Origin: Allobogoriella deserti
GTDB lineage: Bacteria; Actinomycetota; Actinomycetes; Actinomycetales; Actinomycetaceae
DNA: 64,000 bases
Direction: 5' to 3'
Assembly (NCBI RefSeq): GCF_042680605.1
Contig: NZ_JBHUEE010000002.1
Span: 248,001 to 312,000, forward strand
In this document: piece by piece, positions 24,246-33,153 of the stretch
Layout of the letters: each line of letters opens with the position of its first letter
Numbering within the stretch: the first letter of the stretch is position 1
The notes under the pieces: model-generated
Told to the model about the DNA's origin: nothing
Database searches by the model: none
Seen by the model: only the letters and a program-made list of their open reading frames with translations
Program-made: the position numbers and the translations under genes

Positions 24246-26223
24246 CGTCCTGCGTCGCGAACTGGCGTTCGTACAGCTCGGCGTACAGGCCGCCCGCCGC
24301 CAGCAGGTCGGCGTGCGTTCCGCGCTCGCGGATACGGCCGGCATCGAGGACGACGATCTCGTCCGCGCGGCGCACCGTCGAGAGCCGGTGCGCGATGACG
24401 ATCGAGGTCCGGCCGGCCATCGCCGAGTCCAGTGCGCGCTGGACGGCGGCCTCGGACTCTGAATCCAGGTGCGCTGTCGCCTCGTCCAGGACCACCACGC
24501 GTGGGGAGCGCAGCAACAACCGCGCGATGGCCACCCGTTGCTTCTCCCCGCCCGAGAGCCGGTGGCCGCGGTCACCGACGACGGTGTCCAGCCCGTCCGG
24601 GAGCCGGCCCAGAAGTGGGGCGACGTGCGCGGCGCGCAACGCCGCGAGCAGATCCTCCTCGCCCGCCTCGGGACGGGCGTAGAGCAGGTTGGCCCGGAGC
24701 GTGTCGTGGAAGAGGTGGGCATCCTGGGTGACGACGCCGACTGCGGCGTGGACGCTCTCCTGGCGGGCTCGCCGCAGATCGACACCACCGACGCGCACGG
24801 TTCCCGACGTCGGGTCGTACAGGCGTGCCACGAGGGTGGACAGGGTCGTCTTGCCGGCGCCGGACGGGCCGACGAGAGCGAGCATCCGCCCGGGCTCGAC
24901 CTGCAGGGAGATCCCGTGGAGGACCTCCTCGTCCGGACGGCGCAACCGGACCGCACCGGTCTCACCGTCCTCGGCCACGGCGTCCGTGGCGGACGCACCG
25001 TGGTCGGAGGACGTACCGTCCTCGGGCGCGTCGGGCTCGACCGCGGCACCGGTGTCCGTCCCGTCCAGGGACGCGAGGGAGACACGATCGGGGTCCGGAT
25101 AGCTGAAGTGCACATCCAGCTCCACGGACAACGGACCGTCCGGCAGGTCGACCGCGCCGTCGGCGTCGGTCAGCAGCGGCTCGAGGTCGAGGACCTCGAA
25201 GACCCGCTCGAAGCTCACCAGGGCGCTCATCACGTCGACCTGGACGTTGGTCAGCGCCGTGACCGGCCCGTACAGCCGCCCGAGCAGGCCGGCGAAGGCG
25301 ACGAGGGTGCCGACCGTGACCACCTCGTCGATCGCGAGCACGCCACCGACGCCGTACACCAGAGCCGTCGCGAGCGAGACCATGGCCCCGAGCGCGGCGA
25401 AGAAGACACGGCTGCTCATCGCCGTGCGCACTCCGATGTCCCGTACCGCCGCCGCCCGGTCCGCGAACTCCCGTTCCTCCCGCGCGGGCGTGCCGAAGAG
25501 CTTGACGAGCAACGCCCCGCCGACGTTGAACCGCTCGGTCATCCGGGTGCCGAGGTCGGCGTTGAGCTCCATGCCGCGGCGGTTCAACGCCGCCAGTCGC
25601 CGCCCGACCCGACGCCCGGGCAACAGCAGAAGCGGCACGATCGCCAACGCCAGCACGGTGATCTGCCAGGACAGCGCGAGCATCGTCACCACGACGACCA
25701 CCACGCTGATGAGGTTGGAGACCACGCCGGACAACGTGGACGTGAACGCCCGCTGGGCGCCGATGACATCGGAGTTCAGCCGGGTCACCAACGACCCCGT
25801 CTGACTGCGGGTGAAGAATGCGATGGACTGGCGCTGGACGTGGGCGAAGACGTCGGTGCGCAGGTCGTAGATGAGACCTTCGCCGATCCGCGCCGAGAAC
25901 CAGCGTTCCAGCAGGGTCAGCCCGGCCTCGGCGATCGCCACCGCCGCGACGAGGCCGGCCAGACCGATGACCAGGCCCCGATCCCCGGCCGCGACGCCGT
26001 CGTCGATGATGCGCTGGAGCAGCAGGGGGGTGGCGACGGTGAGCAACGCGCCGACCACGAGCAGCGAGAGGAACCACAGGATCTGGGCACGGTAGGGCCG
26101 GGCGTAGCCGAGAACCCTCCCGGTGGTGCCGGGGGTGAGCCGGTGGTCCTTGACGGAGTCGTCCTGGTGGATCGAGCGCACCAGGCGCCCTCCCCCGCCA
26201 CCCATCGGCGGGCCCATGGTCAT
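24241..26223 (-). CDS. ABC exporter, fused permease-ATPase (half transporter)
   Basis: Encodes 660 residues. A six-helix ABC transmembrane type-1 domain (about 45-340) precedes an ATPase with Walker A GPSGAGKTT, signature LSGGEKQRVAIAR and Walker B VVVLDEATAHLD. An acidic, low-complexity insert of about 60 residues (DGTDTGAAVEPDAPEDGTSS...) interrupts the start of the ATPase domain between the A-loop strand and the P-loop. Half transporters of this type dimerise and export lipids, peptides or drugs; the substrate is unknown. The ATG at 26223 is 10 bases after pth. Confidence 0.9.
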   Translation of the reverse strand: MTMGPPMGGGGGRLVRSIHQDDSVKDHRLTPGTTGRVLGYARPYRAQILWFLSLLVVGALLTVATPLLLQRIIDDGVAAGDRGLVIGLAGLVAAVAIAEAGLTLLERWFSARIGEGLIYDLRTDVFAHVQRQSIAFFTRSQTGSLVTRLNSDVIGAQRAFTSTLSGVVSNLISVVVVVVTMLALSWQITVLALAIVPLLLLPGRRVGRRLAALNRRGMELNADLGTRMTERFNVGGALLVKLFGTPAREEREFADRAAAVRDIGVRTAMSSRVFFAALGAMVSLATALVYGVGGVLAIDEVVTVGTLVAFAGLLGRLYGPVTALTNVQVDVMSALVSFERVFEVLDLEPLLTDADGAVDLPDGPLSVELDVHFSYPDPDRVSLASLDGTDTGAAVEPDAPEDGTSSDHGASATDAVAEDGETGAVRLRRPDEEVLHGISLQVEPGRMLALVGPSGAGKTTLSTLVARLYDPTSGTVRVGGVDLRRARQESVHAAVGVVTQDAHLFHDTLRANLLYARPEAGEEDLLAALRAAHVAPLLGRLPDGLDTVVGDRGHRLSGGEKQRVAIARLLLRSPRVVVLDEATAHLDSESEAAVQRALDSAMAGRTSIVIAHRLSTVRRADEIVVLDAGRIRERGTHADLLAAGGLYAELYERQFATQDA

Positions 26224-26233
26224 CGCGATCGCC

Positions 26234-26830
26234 TCATTCGGTCGCTGTGTGCAACCGCAGCTGAGCCTTCTCGATTCCGAGGGTGACGACGTCCTCGACC
26301 GCGTCCGCGGCCTCCTCCAGGGTGACCGCGAGGTCGGGACGCTCGGAAATGGGGAAGTCGCGCAGCACATAGTCGGCCGGGTCCTGCCGGCCCGGCGGCC
26401 GTCCGATCCCGATGCGCAGCCGGAGATAGTCCTTGGCGCCGAACGCCTGGCTGACGGACTTCAGGCCGTTGTGTCCGCCCTCGCCGCCACCGCGCTTGAG
26501 CCGGAGCGTGTCCGGTGGCAGGTCGAGCTCGTCGTGGACCACGAGGAGCCGTTCGGTGGGCACGTCGAAGAACGCGGCGAGGGCGAACACCGGTCCGCCG
26601 GAGACGTTCATGTACGTGTCCGGCTTGGCGAGGACCACGCGCGGGCCCGGCACCCCGCCCGGCAGGAAGCCGAGCCGGGTATCGAGTACCCGCGCCCGGG
26701 CCTTGTGCTGGGTGAAAGTGCCGCCGACGCGCCGGGCCAGCACGTCGAGCACCATCTGGCCCACGTTGTGCCGGTTCCCGGCGTATCGCGGACCGGGGTT
26801 GCCCAGGCCGACAACCAGCCACGGACCCAT
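26234..26830 (-). CDS. pth: Peptidyl-tRNA hydrolase
   Basis: Encodes 198 residues. It releases peptide from peptidyl-tRNA dropped by the ribosome. The N-terminus LVVGLGNPGPRYAGNRHNVG carries the catalytic His, KPDTYMNVSGG the conserved Asn/Met, and HDELDLPPDTLRLKRGGGEGGHNGLKS the Asp and second His/Asn. The length and motifs are standard. It follows rplY by 43 bases on the same strand, the usual actinobacterial ctc-pth order, and is followed closely by an ABC exporter. Confidence 0.97.
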   Translation of the reverse strand: MGPWLVVGLGNPGPRYAGNRHNVGQMVLDVLARRVGGTFTQHKARARVLDTRLGFLPGGVPGPRVVLAKPDTYMNVSGGPVFALAAFFDVPTERLLVVHDELDLPPDTLRLKRGGGEGGHNGLKSVSQAFGAKDYLRLRIGIGRPPGRQDPADYVLRDFPISERPDLAVTLEEAADAVEDVVTLGIEKAQLRLHTATE

Positions 26831-26873
26831 GATGTCTCCTCTGCGTCACCGGCCCGGCGGACCGGAGCCGGCG

Positions 26874-27524
26874 TCAGGACTCGTCGCCGGACTCCTCGCC
26901 GCCCTCGGGAGCGGCAGCGGCCTCCTCGCCCTCGGCGGCCTCCGCGGCCTCGGCCTCGTCGGCCTCGAGGTCCTCGGCGCTGGCACGCGGCACGGAGATG
27001 ATGACGACGGCGGTCTCCGGGTCGGTGTCGATCTCGGTGCCCGCCGGCGGGGTGATGTCGGAGACGCGGACGACGGCGCCCTCCTCGAGCTCGTCGATGC
27101 TCACGACGATGGTCTCGGGGATGTCGGTGGCCGGGGCCGTGACCGTCAGGGACTGGTAGTCGAGCTGGTAGATGGTGCCCGGCGCCGACTCGCCCTCGAC
27201 GTGCACGGGGACGTCGACGGTGACCTTCTCGCCACGGCGGATGATGAGCAGGTCGATGTGCTCGATGTTTCGCTTGACCGGGTCGCGCTGGACGTCCTTG
27301 ACAAGGGCGGTCTGCTTCTTGCCGTCGACGTCAAGGGTCACGACGGCGTTCGCGTGGTCCTTGACGACGAGGAACGTCTCGTGGCCAGGAAGTGAGAGGT
27401 GCTGCGGCTCGGCGCCGTGCCCGTACAGCACGGCGGGGATGAGGCCGGCGCGACGGGTGCGGCGCGCCGCGCCCTTGCCGAACTCGGTCCGCACGGTCGC
27501 GGTCAGCGTGATCTGGTCAGCCAC
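26874..27524 (-). CDS. rplY: 50S ribosomal protein L25 (Ctc type)
   Basis: Encodes 216 residues. The L25 domain (VRTEFGKGAARRTRRAGLIPAVLYGHG) binds 5S rRNA, and a C-terminal TL5/Ctc beta domain follows (about 100-185), ending in an Ala/Glu-rich acidic tail. The fused form is the general-stress Ctc type. RBS GGAG precedes the ATG at 27524. It leads the rplY-pth operon. The 217-base upstream region contains an inverted repeat around a possible -10. Confidence 0.96.
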   Translation of the reverse strand: MADQITLTATVRTEFGKGAARRTRRAGLIPAVLYGHGAEPQHLSLPGHETFLVVKDHANAVVTLDVDGKKQTALVKDVQRDPVKRNIEHIDLLIIRRGEKVTVDVPVHVEGESAPGTIYQLDYQSLTVTAPATDIPETIVVSIDELEEGAVVRVSDITPPAGTEIDTDPETAVVIISVPRASAEDLEADEAEAAEAAEGEEAAAAPEGGEESGDES

Positions 27525-27681
27525 TTGGGTCTCCTCGGTACGTACGACAGGCGGTGGGCCTCAGCGCGGGGCGTCGTACGGACGTGCACATGTCGGCACC
27601 ACCGCGTCGATCACGGAACCGGGGCGCGCGGCCCGACCGTGCAGGTCTGACGTCCGCCCGTCCGGCGTCCCTCGCCGAGGC

Positions 27682-27709
27682 AACCTGGATATGTTAGCCG
27701 CCCCAGGTT
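27682..27709. promoter_or_regulatory. Inverted repeat upstream of rplY
   Basis: AACCTGG (27682-27688) and CCAGGTT (27703-27709) flank a 14-base spacer holding ATGTTA, which on the minus strand reads TAACAT, a plausible -10 for rplY. It could be an operator for rplY-pth or part of the 3' end of the hydrolase transcript. Confidence 0.35.
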
Positions 27710-27741
27710 CTGCCGGGAAAGCCGCGCCGGCGTCGGGAGTC

Positions 27742-28434
27742 TCACACGGGCAGATGGCGCCGGAGGAAGTCGGCCGTCTGCCGCCAGGCGGCGGCGGACG
27801 CCTCGGCGTGATGGAACGCCGGGTGCGGGTTGTCGAAGGCGTGGCCGGCGCCGTCGTGCAGGTGAACCTCGACGTCCGGCCCGGCGACGGCGGCGCGGAC
27901 AGTCTCGACCGTGTCCATGGTGAGGTAGCTGTCTGCGGTTCCGAAGATGTGCAGGCTCGCGGCGTCGACCTGGTCCGCGAGGTGCAGGAGGTTCGGCAGC
28001 GCGGAGCCGTAGTAGGAGACGAGGACCGGAACGTCGGTGACCGCGGCGACGTTGAAGGCGAGGCCACCGCCGAAGCAGAAGCCCATCACGGCCGTGGGAC
28101 CCGTGGCCTCCGCGCGCTCCTCGAGCGCACCGAGGGCGGCGACGGCGTCGGCCACCGTTTCCTCCCAGTCGAGCCGTCCCGCGGTCTGCAGTGCCTGCTC
28201 GAGGAAGTCCTCGCGAGACTCGTCGATCTCGGCGTCCTCCAGTCGCCAGTACAGCTCGGGGGCGAGGACGACGTACCCGAGATCGGCGAGGTCGGCCGCA
28301 CGGGAGCGAATGTAGTGAGAGACCCCGAAGATCTCCTGCAGCAGCAAGATGCCGGGTCCGCTGCCGGACTGGGGCAGCCACAGGTGGGCCGGCATCGCGC
28401 CGTCGGGGGTCGGTATCTCGATCACCGCGGACAT
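27742..28434 (-). CDS. Dienelactone hydrolase family protein
   Basis: Encodes 230 residues of the alpha/beta-hydrolase fold. The nucleophile elbow is MGFCFGGG with cysteine in place of serine, the acid lies near GTADSYLTMD, and the catalytic His is in GAGHAFDNP. The N-terminus has the oxyanion-hole region LLLQEIFGVSHYIR. The Cys-Asp-His triad fits dienelactone hydrolase (chlorocatechol branch), though many homologues act on other lactones or esters. The ATG at 28434 follows a GAGAGGAG site. No catechol pathway genes are nearby, so the substrate is open. Confidence 0.9.
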   Translation of the reverse strand: MSAVIEIPTPDGAMPAHLWLPQSGSGPGILLLQEIFGVSHYIRSRAADLADLGYVVLAPELYWRLEDAEIDESREDFLEQALQTAGRLDWEETVADAVAALGALEERAEATGPTAVMGFCFGGGLAFNVAAVTDVPVLVSYYGSALPNLLHLADQVDAASLHIFGTADSYLTMDTVETVRAAVAGPDVEVHLHDGAGHAFDNPHPAFHHAEASAAAWRQTADFLRRHLPV

Positions 28435-28509
28435 CGCGCTCCTCTCGTTCCTGACCAGTCTGCCCGGTCCCCAGCTCCGGCGCGCGGGGTCGGTGCAGGC
28501 GCCACGACA

Positions 28510-28581
28510 TACCGACCGCTGCAGTTCCTGCGCCGCTGCGCCAGGAGGAACGCCCGCGCGCAGCTGGAATTGCCGCGCTCG
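28510..28581. repeat. 72-bp direct repeat, copy A
   Basis: This begins TAC-CGA-C and continues CGCTGCAGTTCCT, then GGAGGAACGCCCGCGC and GCCGCGCTCG. It matches copy B at 29599-29669 with one or two small gaps, at roughly 80% by eye. Each copy contains GTTCCT and AGGAAC, able to form a stem. Copy A ends four bases before the stop of the DUF559-type gene. Confidence 0.8.
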
Positions 28582-28585
28582 TCGA

Positions 28586-29509
28586 CTAAGGCGGAAGCAG
28601 ACCGGCCCGACCGAGGACGCGCGAGAACCGGGCCTGGTCGTGGGCTTCCGCCCAGATCCAACGCAGGACGTCGTTGACCTCCGGGTGCTGGCGGAGGCGG
28701 TCCTCGCGGCGCTTCTCCCGCCACACGGTCTCGCCCGGGTCGCCCCCGTCCGCTCCGTACTTGGCGCGGCCGTCGAACTCCCCCACCAGGCGCCGGTCCG
28801 CCCACCAGAAGTCCACCCGTCCAATCCGGCCCTCCTCGTCGCGGAACTCGACCTGGAGCTCGGGAACTGGCACGCCGAGGAGGTACATCTGCGCGCGGGT
28901 GAGCGACTCGCCGACAGACTCGGCGCGCGGGTCCGCACGCTCCACCACTGCTCTTGCTCGCCGGCAACCACGGCGGCCACGGACGCCGTCGAGCTCGGCC
29001 ATGAGCTCGTCACGAGTGCACATGCCGGTCCGGAGCGCGTGATCCGCCGTCGCCAGGGACGAGACGAACGGTCGAGTGCGGGCAAGATCGACGACCGTGC
29101 GGACGACACTGGTGACGATGTGTCCGCCGATCTCGACGCCGTCGGGCAGCGACGACACCCCGTGGCGGACGACCGCACCGCTGCTGCGGCCACCGCGCGG
29201 CGAGTCGACGAGCACGTGGGTCTTGCCCGGCCAGGGACCAACGACCGGCAACCCGTGCAGGACGGCCGCGGATTCGTGCGAGAGAAGTGGTTCCTCGCGC
29301 ATGGCCCGCGTGGTCGCGAGGACGGTCATGAGGTAGCGCTCGTCGCGGGTCGCGGCGTCCCAAACCTCGCGCCCGACAAACGCTCCACGACGGAGTGTCC
29401 GCAGTCCGAGAGCGCGGGCCTGCCGTGCCCCGACGTCGCCACCGAGGCGCTCGAGGCCACGCGTTGTGACGATCTGGGACGCGATATGTGAGGGGGGAAC
29501 TGAGGACAT
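28586..29509 (-). CDS. DUF559/Vsr-like endonuclease-domain protein
   Basis: Encodes 307 residues from the ATG at 29509. The N-terminal half resembles the AbiEi-type antitoxin winged-helix proteins common in actinobacteria (GLRTLRRGAFVGREVW...LSHESAAVLHGLP). The C-terminal ~100 residues carry a PD-(D/E)XK-like pattern: VDFWWADRRLVGEFDGRAKYG, where the Asp, Glu and Lys fit the nuclease core. No AbiEii toxin gene is adjacent. It lies between prs and the hydrolase gene and is flanked by related direct repeats, as if inserted as a cassette. Nuclease activity is inferred only. Confidence 0.78.
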   Translation of the reverse strand: MSSVPPSHIASQIVTTRGLERLGGDVGARQARALGLRTLRRGAFVGREVWDAATRDERYLMTVLATTRAMREEPLLSHESAAVLHGLPVVGPWPGKTHVLVDSPRGGRSSGAVVRHGVSSLPDGVEIGGHIVTSVVRTVVDLARTRPFVSSLATADHALRTGMCTRDELMAELDGVRGRRGCRRARAVVERADPRAESVGESLTRAQMYLLGVPVPELQVEFRDEEGRIGRVDFWWADRRLVGEFDGRAKYGADGGDPGETVWREKRREDRLRQHPEVNDVLRWIWAEAHDQARFSRVLGRAGLLPP

Positions 29510-29598
29510 GCGCCGCAGGCTGACAGCGACTCGGCGAGCACCTCGACGGGCATGTGGATGCCGTCGCGACACCGGGTGCCTGTGGACCCGCCAGCGCT

Positions 29599-29669
29599 TA
29601 TCGAACGCTGCAGTTCCTACGCTGCGCGCCACGAGGAACGCCCGCGCTCGGCAGCAACTGCCGCGCTCG
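29599..29669. repeat. 71-bp direct repeat, copy B
   Basis: The partner of copy A, beginning TAT-CGA-A then CGCTGCAGTTCCT, CGAGGAACGCCCGCGC and GCCGCGCTCG. It ends nine bases before the prs stop codon. Both copies therefore sit at the 3' end of a minus-strand gene, and together they bracket the DUF559-type gene. Confidence 0.8.
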
Positions 29670-29677
29670 GGCGGCGC

Positions 29678-30658
29678 CTAGGCGACGCCGTCGAAGAGCG
29701 AGGTGACGGATCCGTCGTCGAAGATCTCCCGGATGGCACGGGCGAGCAACGGTGCGCTCGGCAGCACGGTCAGCTGCGGGAACCGCTTCTCCGGTGCGAT
29801 CGGCAGGGTGTCGGTGACCACGACCTCGCGGGCGCCCGACTCGGTGAGACGCTTGGCCGCCGGGTCCGAGAGCACGCCGTGGGTGGCGGCGACCATGACG
29901 TCGGACGCACCGGCCGCGAGCACCACCTTGACCGCCTCCGCGATGGTGCCGCCGGTGTCGATGAGGTCGTCCACGAGGATGGCGGTGCGGCCCTCGACGT
30001 CGCCGACCACGCGGTTCGCGACGGCCTGGTTCGGGCGGGAGATGTCCCGGGTCTTGTGTACGAACGCGAGCGGGACGCCGCCGAGCTTGGCCGCCCACTG
30101 CTCGGCCACCCGGATGCGCCCGGCGTCCGGGGAGACGACGGCGGCCTGGGACGGGTCGATCCGGGTGCGGACGTAGTCGGTGAGGATCGGCATCGCCCAC
30201 AGATGGTCGACGGGCCCGTCGAAGAAGCCCATGGTCTGCGCGGCGTGCATGTCGACGCTGAGCAGCCGGTCCGCGCCGGCGGTCTTGAACATGTCCGCCA
30301 CCAGGCGCGCGGAGATCGGCTCGCGGCCCTTGTGCTTCTTGTCCTGGCGCGCGTACGGGAAGAACGGCGCGACGACGGTGATCCGCTTGGCGGAGCCTCG
30401 CTTGAGCGCGTCGATCATGAGCAGCTGCTCCATGAGCCACTCGTTGATCGGCGTGGTGTGGGACTGCAGCACGAAGACGTCGGTGCCGCGCACCGACTCG
30501 GCGAACCGGACGTAGATCTCACCGTTGGCGAAGTCGTAGGCCGTGGTGGGCAGCAGCTCGATGTCGAGCTCTCGAGCGACGTCGGTGGCCAGCTGCGGGT
30601 GTGCCCGCCCGCTGACCAGCACCAGTCGCTTCTCCCCGTGGGCGATGATCCCCGTCAT
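29678..30658 (-). CDS. prs: Ribose-phosphate diphosphokinase (PRPP synthetase)
   Basis: Encodes 326 residues, standard for class I enzymes. It makes PRPP from ribose 5-phosphate and ATP for nucleotide, His, Trp and NAD synthesis. The ATP/Mg region is ...SVDMHAAQTMGFFDGPVDHL, the flexible loop has FPYARQDKKHKGREPISARL, and the PRPP loop is AILVDDLIDTGGTIAEA. The ATG overlaps the glmU stop (ATGA), the conserved glmU-prs pairing. The actinobacterial N-terminus KRLVLVSGRAHPQLA is present. Confidence 0.98.
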   Translation of the reverse strand: MTGIIAHGEKRLVLVSGRAHPQLATDVARELDIELLPTTAYDFANGEIYVRFAESVRGTDVFVLQSHTTPINEWLMEQLLMIDALKRGSAKRITVVAPFFPYARQDKKHKGREPISARLVADMFKTAGADRLLSVDMHAAQTMGFFDGPVDHLWAMPILTDYVRTRIDPSQAAVVSPDAGRIRVAEQWAAKLGGVPLAFVHKTRDISRPNQAVANRVVGDVEGRTAILVDDLIDTGGTIAEAVKVVLAAGASDVMVAATHGVLSDPAAKRLTESGAREVVVTDTLPIAPEKRFPQLTVLPSAPLLARAIREIFDDGSVTSLFDGVA

Positions 30659-32268
30659 CGGTCGGTGTCCCCTTCGTCGGTGGTCCCGGTTCTCTCGTCT
30701 CGCTGGTGCTCGGGTCCCGGCCCGCCGGCTCCGCCACCGGCGCGGGACTGGGCGGCCCGTTCGGCGCGGGCCTGGTCGGACAGGCTCATCTCGCCCTGCG
30801 CGAGCGCGGCCTCGGCAGCCTCGGCCGAAGCGGTCCCCGGCCGGCGCCGCAGGACCCAGTCGCGGATGGTGCGCTGGCCGGCGCCCGAGACCGCCAGCGC
30901 CCCGGGCGGGACGTCCTCGCGCACCGTGGTGCCGGCGCCGGTGTACGCGCCGTCACCGACCGTGACCGGCGCGACGAACATGTTGTCCGAGCCAGTGCGG
31001 GCGTGCCGGCCGATGGTGGTGCGGTGCTTGCGCACGCCGTCGTAGTTGACGAACACCGATGAGGCGCCGATGTTGCTGCCCTCGCCGATCTCGGCATCGC
31101 CGACGTAGGTCAGGTGCGGCACCTTGGCGCCCGGGCCGATGTCGGCCTTCTTCGTCTCGACGAAGGTGCCGATCTTGCCGTCGGACCCGAGGCGGGTGCC
31201 GGGCCGCAGGTAGGCGAACGGACCGACCGTGGCGCCGTCGTCGAGGACGGACTCGGAGCCGTGGGTGCGCGAGACCGTCACCCCCGCACCGACGCGCACG
31301 TCGGTCAATGTCGTGTCCGGGCCGATGGCGGAGCCGTCGCCGACGCTCGTGGCGCCGTACAGCTGGGTGCCGGGCAGGACGGTGACGTCGCGGCCCAGTT
31401 CGACGTCCAGGTCGATCCAGGTCGTGGCCGGGTCGACGACGGTCACACCGGCGCGCATCCAACCCTCGAGGATGCGGCGGTTGAGCTCGGCCCCGAGGGC
31501 AGCGAGCTGGACGCGGTCGTTGACGCCCTCGACGAGCCAGGGGTCCTCGACGGAGATGGCCCGCACGCCCTGGCCGGACCGTGCGGCCAGGGCGACGACG
31601 TCGGTGAGGTACACCTCATCCTGGGCGTTGTCCTGGCCGACGGAGCCGAGAGCGTCGCGCAGCATCTCGGCGTCGAATGCGTAGGTGGAGGTGTTGATCT
31701 CGCGGATCTCGCGCTGTTCCTCGGTCGCGTCCCGCTCCTCGACGACGCCGACGACGGCGCCGTCCTCGCGCAGGATCCGTCCGTAGCCGTACGGGTCCGG
31801 CACGGTCGCGCTCAGGACGGTCACGGCGTTGCCGTCGTCCTGGTGGGCCGCCAGGAGTTCGCCCAGGGTGGCGGTGTCCAACAACGGTGTGTCCGCCGCC
31901 ATGACGACGACGGCGCCGCTGACGCCGCCGGCGCCTGCCGCCGAGCCCTCGACAGCGGCGGCCGCCTGCGCGGCGCCGTCGAGCGCACCGAGGGCGCACT
32001 GGACGGCACGGCCGGTGCCGGGGATCTCGTCCTGGTCCGCGATGGTCACGTCCGGGTCGATCGCGCGGGCGTGCGCGGCGACGGCGTCGCGCTCGTGCCG
32101 CACCACGACGACGAGCCGTTCGGGGTCGAGGCCGCGGGCCGCGGACAGCGCGTGCTGCAGCAGACTGCGCCCGCCGATGCGATGGAGCACCTTGGGGACG
32201 GATGACTTCATCCGAGTGCCCTCGCCGGCCGCGAGGACGACGACGGCGGCGGGTCGGGTGTGGCTCAC
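30655..32268 (-). CDS. glmU: Bifunctional GlmU (GlcNAc-1-P uridyltransferase / GlcN-1-P acetyltransferase)
   Basis: Encodes 537 residues. The N-terminal pyrophosphorylase domain opens AAVVVLAAGEGTRMKSSVPK; the C-terminal left-handed beta-helix shows hexapeptide repeats and the acetyltransferase motif around FVETKKADIGPGAKVPHLTY and NYDGVRKHRTTIG. It supplies UDP-GlcNAc for peptidoglycan. The tail after ~490 is Ala/Glu-rich and disordered, making it longer than E. coli GlmU, as is usual in actinobacteria. The GTG at 32268 follows GAGGGAG; earlier in-frame codons run into the tRNA gene. Confidence 0.97.
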   Translation of the reverse strand: MSHTRPAAVVVLAAGEGTRMKSSVPKVLHRIGGRSLLQHALSAARGLDPERLVVVVRHERDAVAAHARAIDPDVTIADQDEIPGTGRAVQCALGALDGAAQAAAAVEGSAAGAGGVSGAVVVMAADTPLLDTATLGELLAAHQDDGNAVTVLSATVPDPYGYGRILREDGAVVGVVEERDATEEQREIREINTSTYAFDAEMLRDALGSVGQDNAQDEVYLTDVVALAARSGQGVRAISVEDPWLVEGVNDRVQLAALGAELNRRILEGWMRAGVTVVDPATTWIDLDVELGRDVTVLPGTQLYGATSVGDGSAIGPDTTLTDVRVGAGVTVSRTHGSESVLDDGATVGPFAYLRPGTRLGSDGKIGTFVETKKADIGPGAKVPHLTYVGDAEIGEGSNIGASSVFVNYDGVRKHRTTIGRHARTGSDNMFVAPVTVGDGAYTGAGTTVREDVPPGALAVSGAGQRTIRDWVLRRRPGTASAEAAEAALAQGEMSLSDQARAERAAQSRAGGGAGGPGPEHQRDERTGTTDEGDTDR

Positions 32269-32350
32269 GCCGGCTCCCTCGGTGGAAGTGGCCCGGGACC
32301 TGGGCCGGGCATCGTGCATCGCAACTGTAGAACGTCGGTGACCGGTCGTG

Positions 32351-32422
32351 CTCCGCCCCCAGGATTCGAACCCGGACCGCAAGGCACCAAAGGCCTGCGT
32401 GCTGCCATTACACCAGGGCGGA
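32351..32422 (-). tRNA. tRNA-Gln (anticodon UUG)
   Basis: On the minus strand the 72-base gene folds fully: acceptor TCCGCCC/GGGCGGA with discriminator G, a D arm, anticodon arm CAGGC-CTTTGGT-GCCTTG region with TTG anticodon, and T-loop GGTTCGAATCC. CCA is not encoded. It lies directly upstream of glmU on the same strand. Confidence 0.97.
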
Positions 32423-32493
32423 CCGCGCCGCCGGCCCACCCGGCCGCGGCGCCCGTCCAGTCTGCCAGGATCCCGCGGCAGGATCGAAACCTG

Positions 32494-33153
32494 TCAGGAC
32501 AGGCCGGCCTCGTGCACGAGGCGGGCGATCTGCACCCGGTTGGTGACTTCCAGCTTGGTGAACAGGTTGCCGACGTGCGTCTTGACTGTGGCGAGTCCCA
32601 TGTAGAGGTCGGCGGCGATCTCCGCGTTCGAGAGCCCGGTGGCGACCGCCACGGCGACCTCGCGCTCCCGTTCGGTGAGCCGTTCGAGCTTGGCCCGTGC
32701 CGGCGCCCGACCGACGCCGCGTTCGGTGACGGCGCTGATGAGCTGGGTGGTGACACTGGGCGAGAGCATGGGCTCCCCGTGGGCGACGCGGTGCACCGCC
32801 CGGACGAGCTCGTCCGGCGGGGTGTCCTTGAGCAGGAAGCCCGCGGCGCCCTCGCGCAGCGCGGTGAGGACCAGTTCGTCGGTGTCGAACGTCGTCAGCA
32901 CCACGACGCGCGCCCGGCTGCCGCGCTCGCGCAGTCGTCGTGCGGCCGCGAGTCCGTCCAGGACCGGCATCCGGATGTCCATGAGCGCCACGTCGGGCCG
33001 TTCGCGCTCGATGACGGTGACGGCCTCGCGCCCGTCCCCGGCCTCACCGGCCACGACGAGCCGCTGGTCACCACCGAGGACGAGGCGCAGCCCGGCACGC
33101 ACCAACGGATCGTCGTCGACGACCACGACGCGTACGACGTCGTCATCCGTCAT
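32494..33153 (-). CDS. LuxR/NarL-family response regulator
   Basis: Encodes 219 residues. The receiver domain (about 6-122) has acidic pocket VVVDDDP, phospho-acceptor D59 in VALMDIRMP, Thr in VVLTTFD and Lys in FLLKDTPP. The C-terminal LuxR helix-turn-helix is LTEREREVAVAVATGLSNAE...LATVKTHVGNLFTKL. It pairs with the histidine kinase upstream, whose stop overlaps this ATG (ATGA). Targets are unknown; no transporter adjoins the pair on the same strand. Confidence 0.95.
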   Translation of the reverse strand: MTDDDVVRVVVVDDDPLVRAGLRLVLGGDQRLVVAGEAGDGREAVTVIERERPDVALMDIRMPVLDGLAAARRLRERGSRARVVVLTTFDTDELVLTALREGAAGFLLKDTPPDELVRAVHRVAHGEPMLSPSVTTQLISAVTERGVGRAPARAKLERLTEREREVAVAVATGLSNAEIAADLYMGLATVKTHVGNLFTKLEVTNRVQIARLVHEAGLS

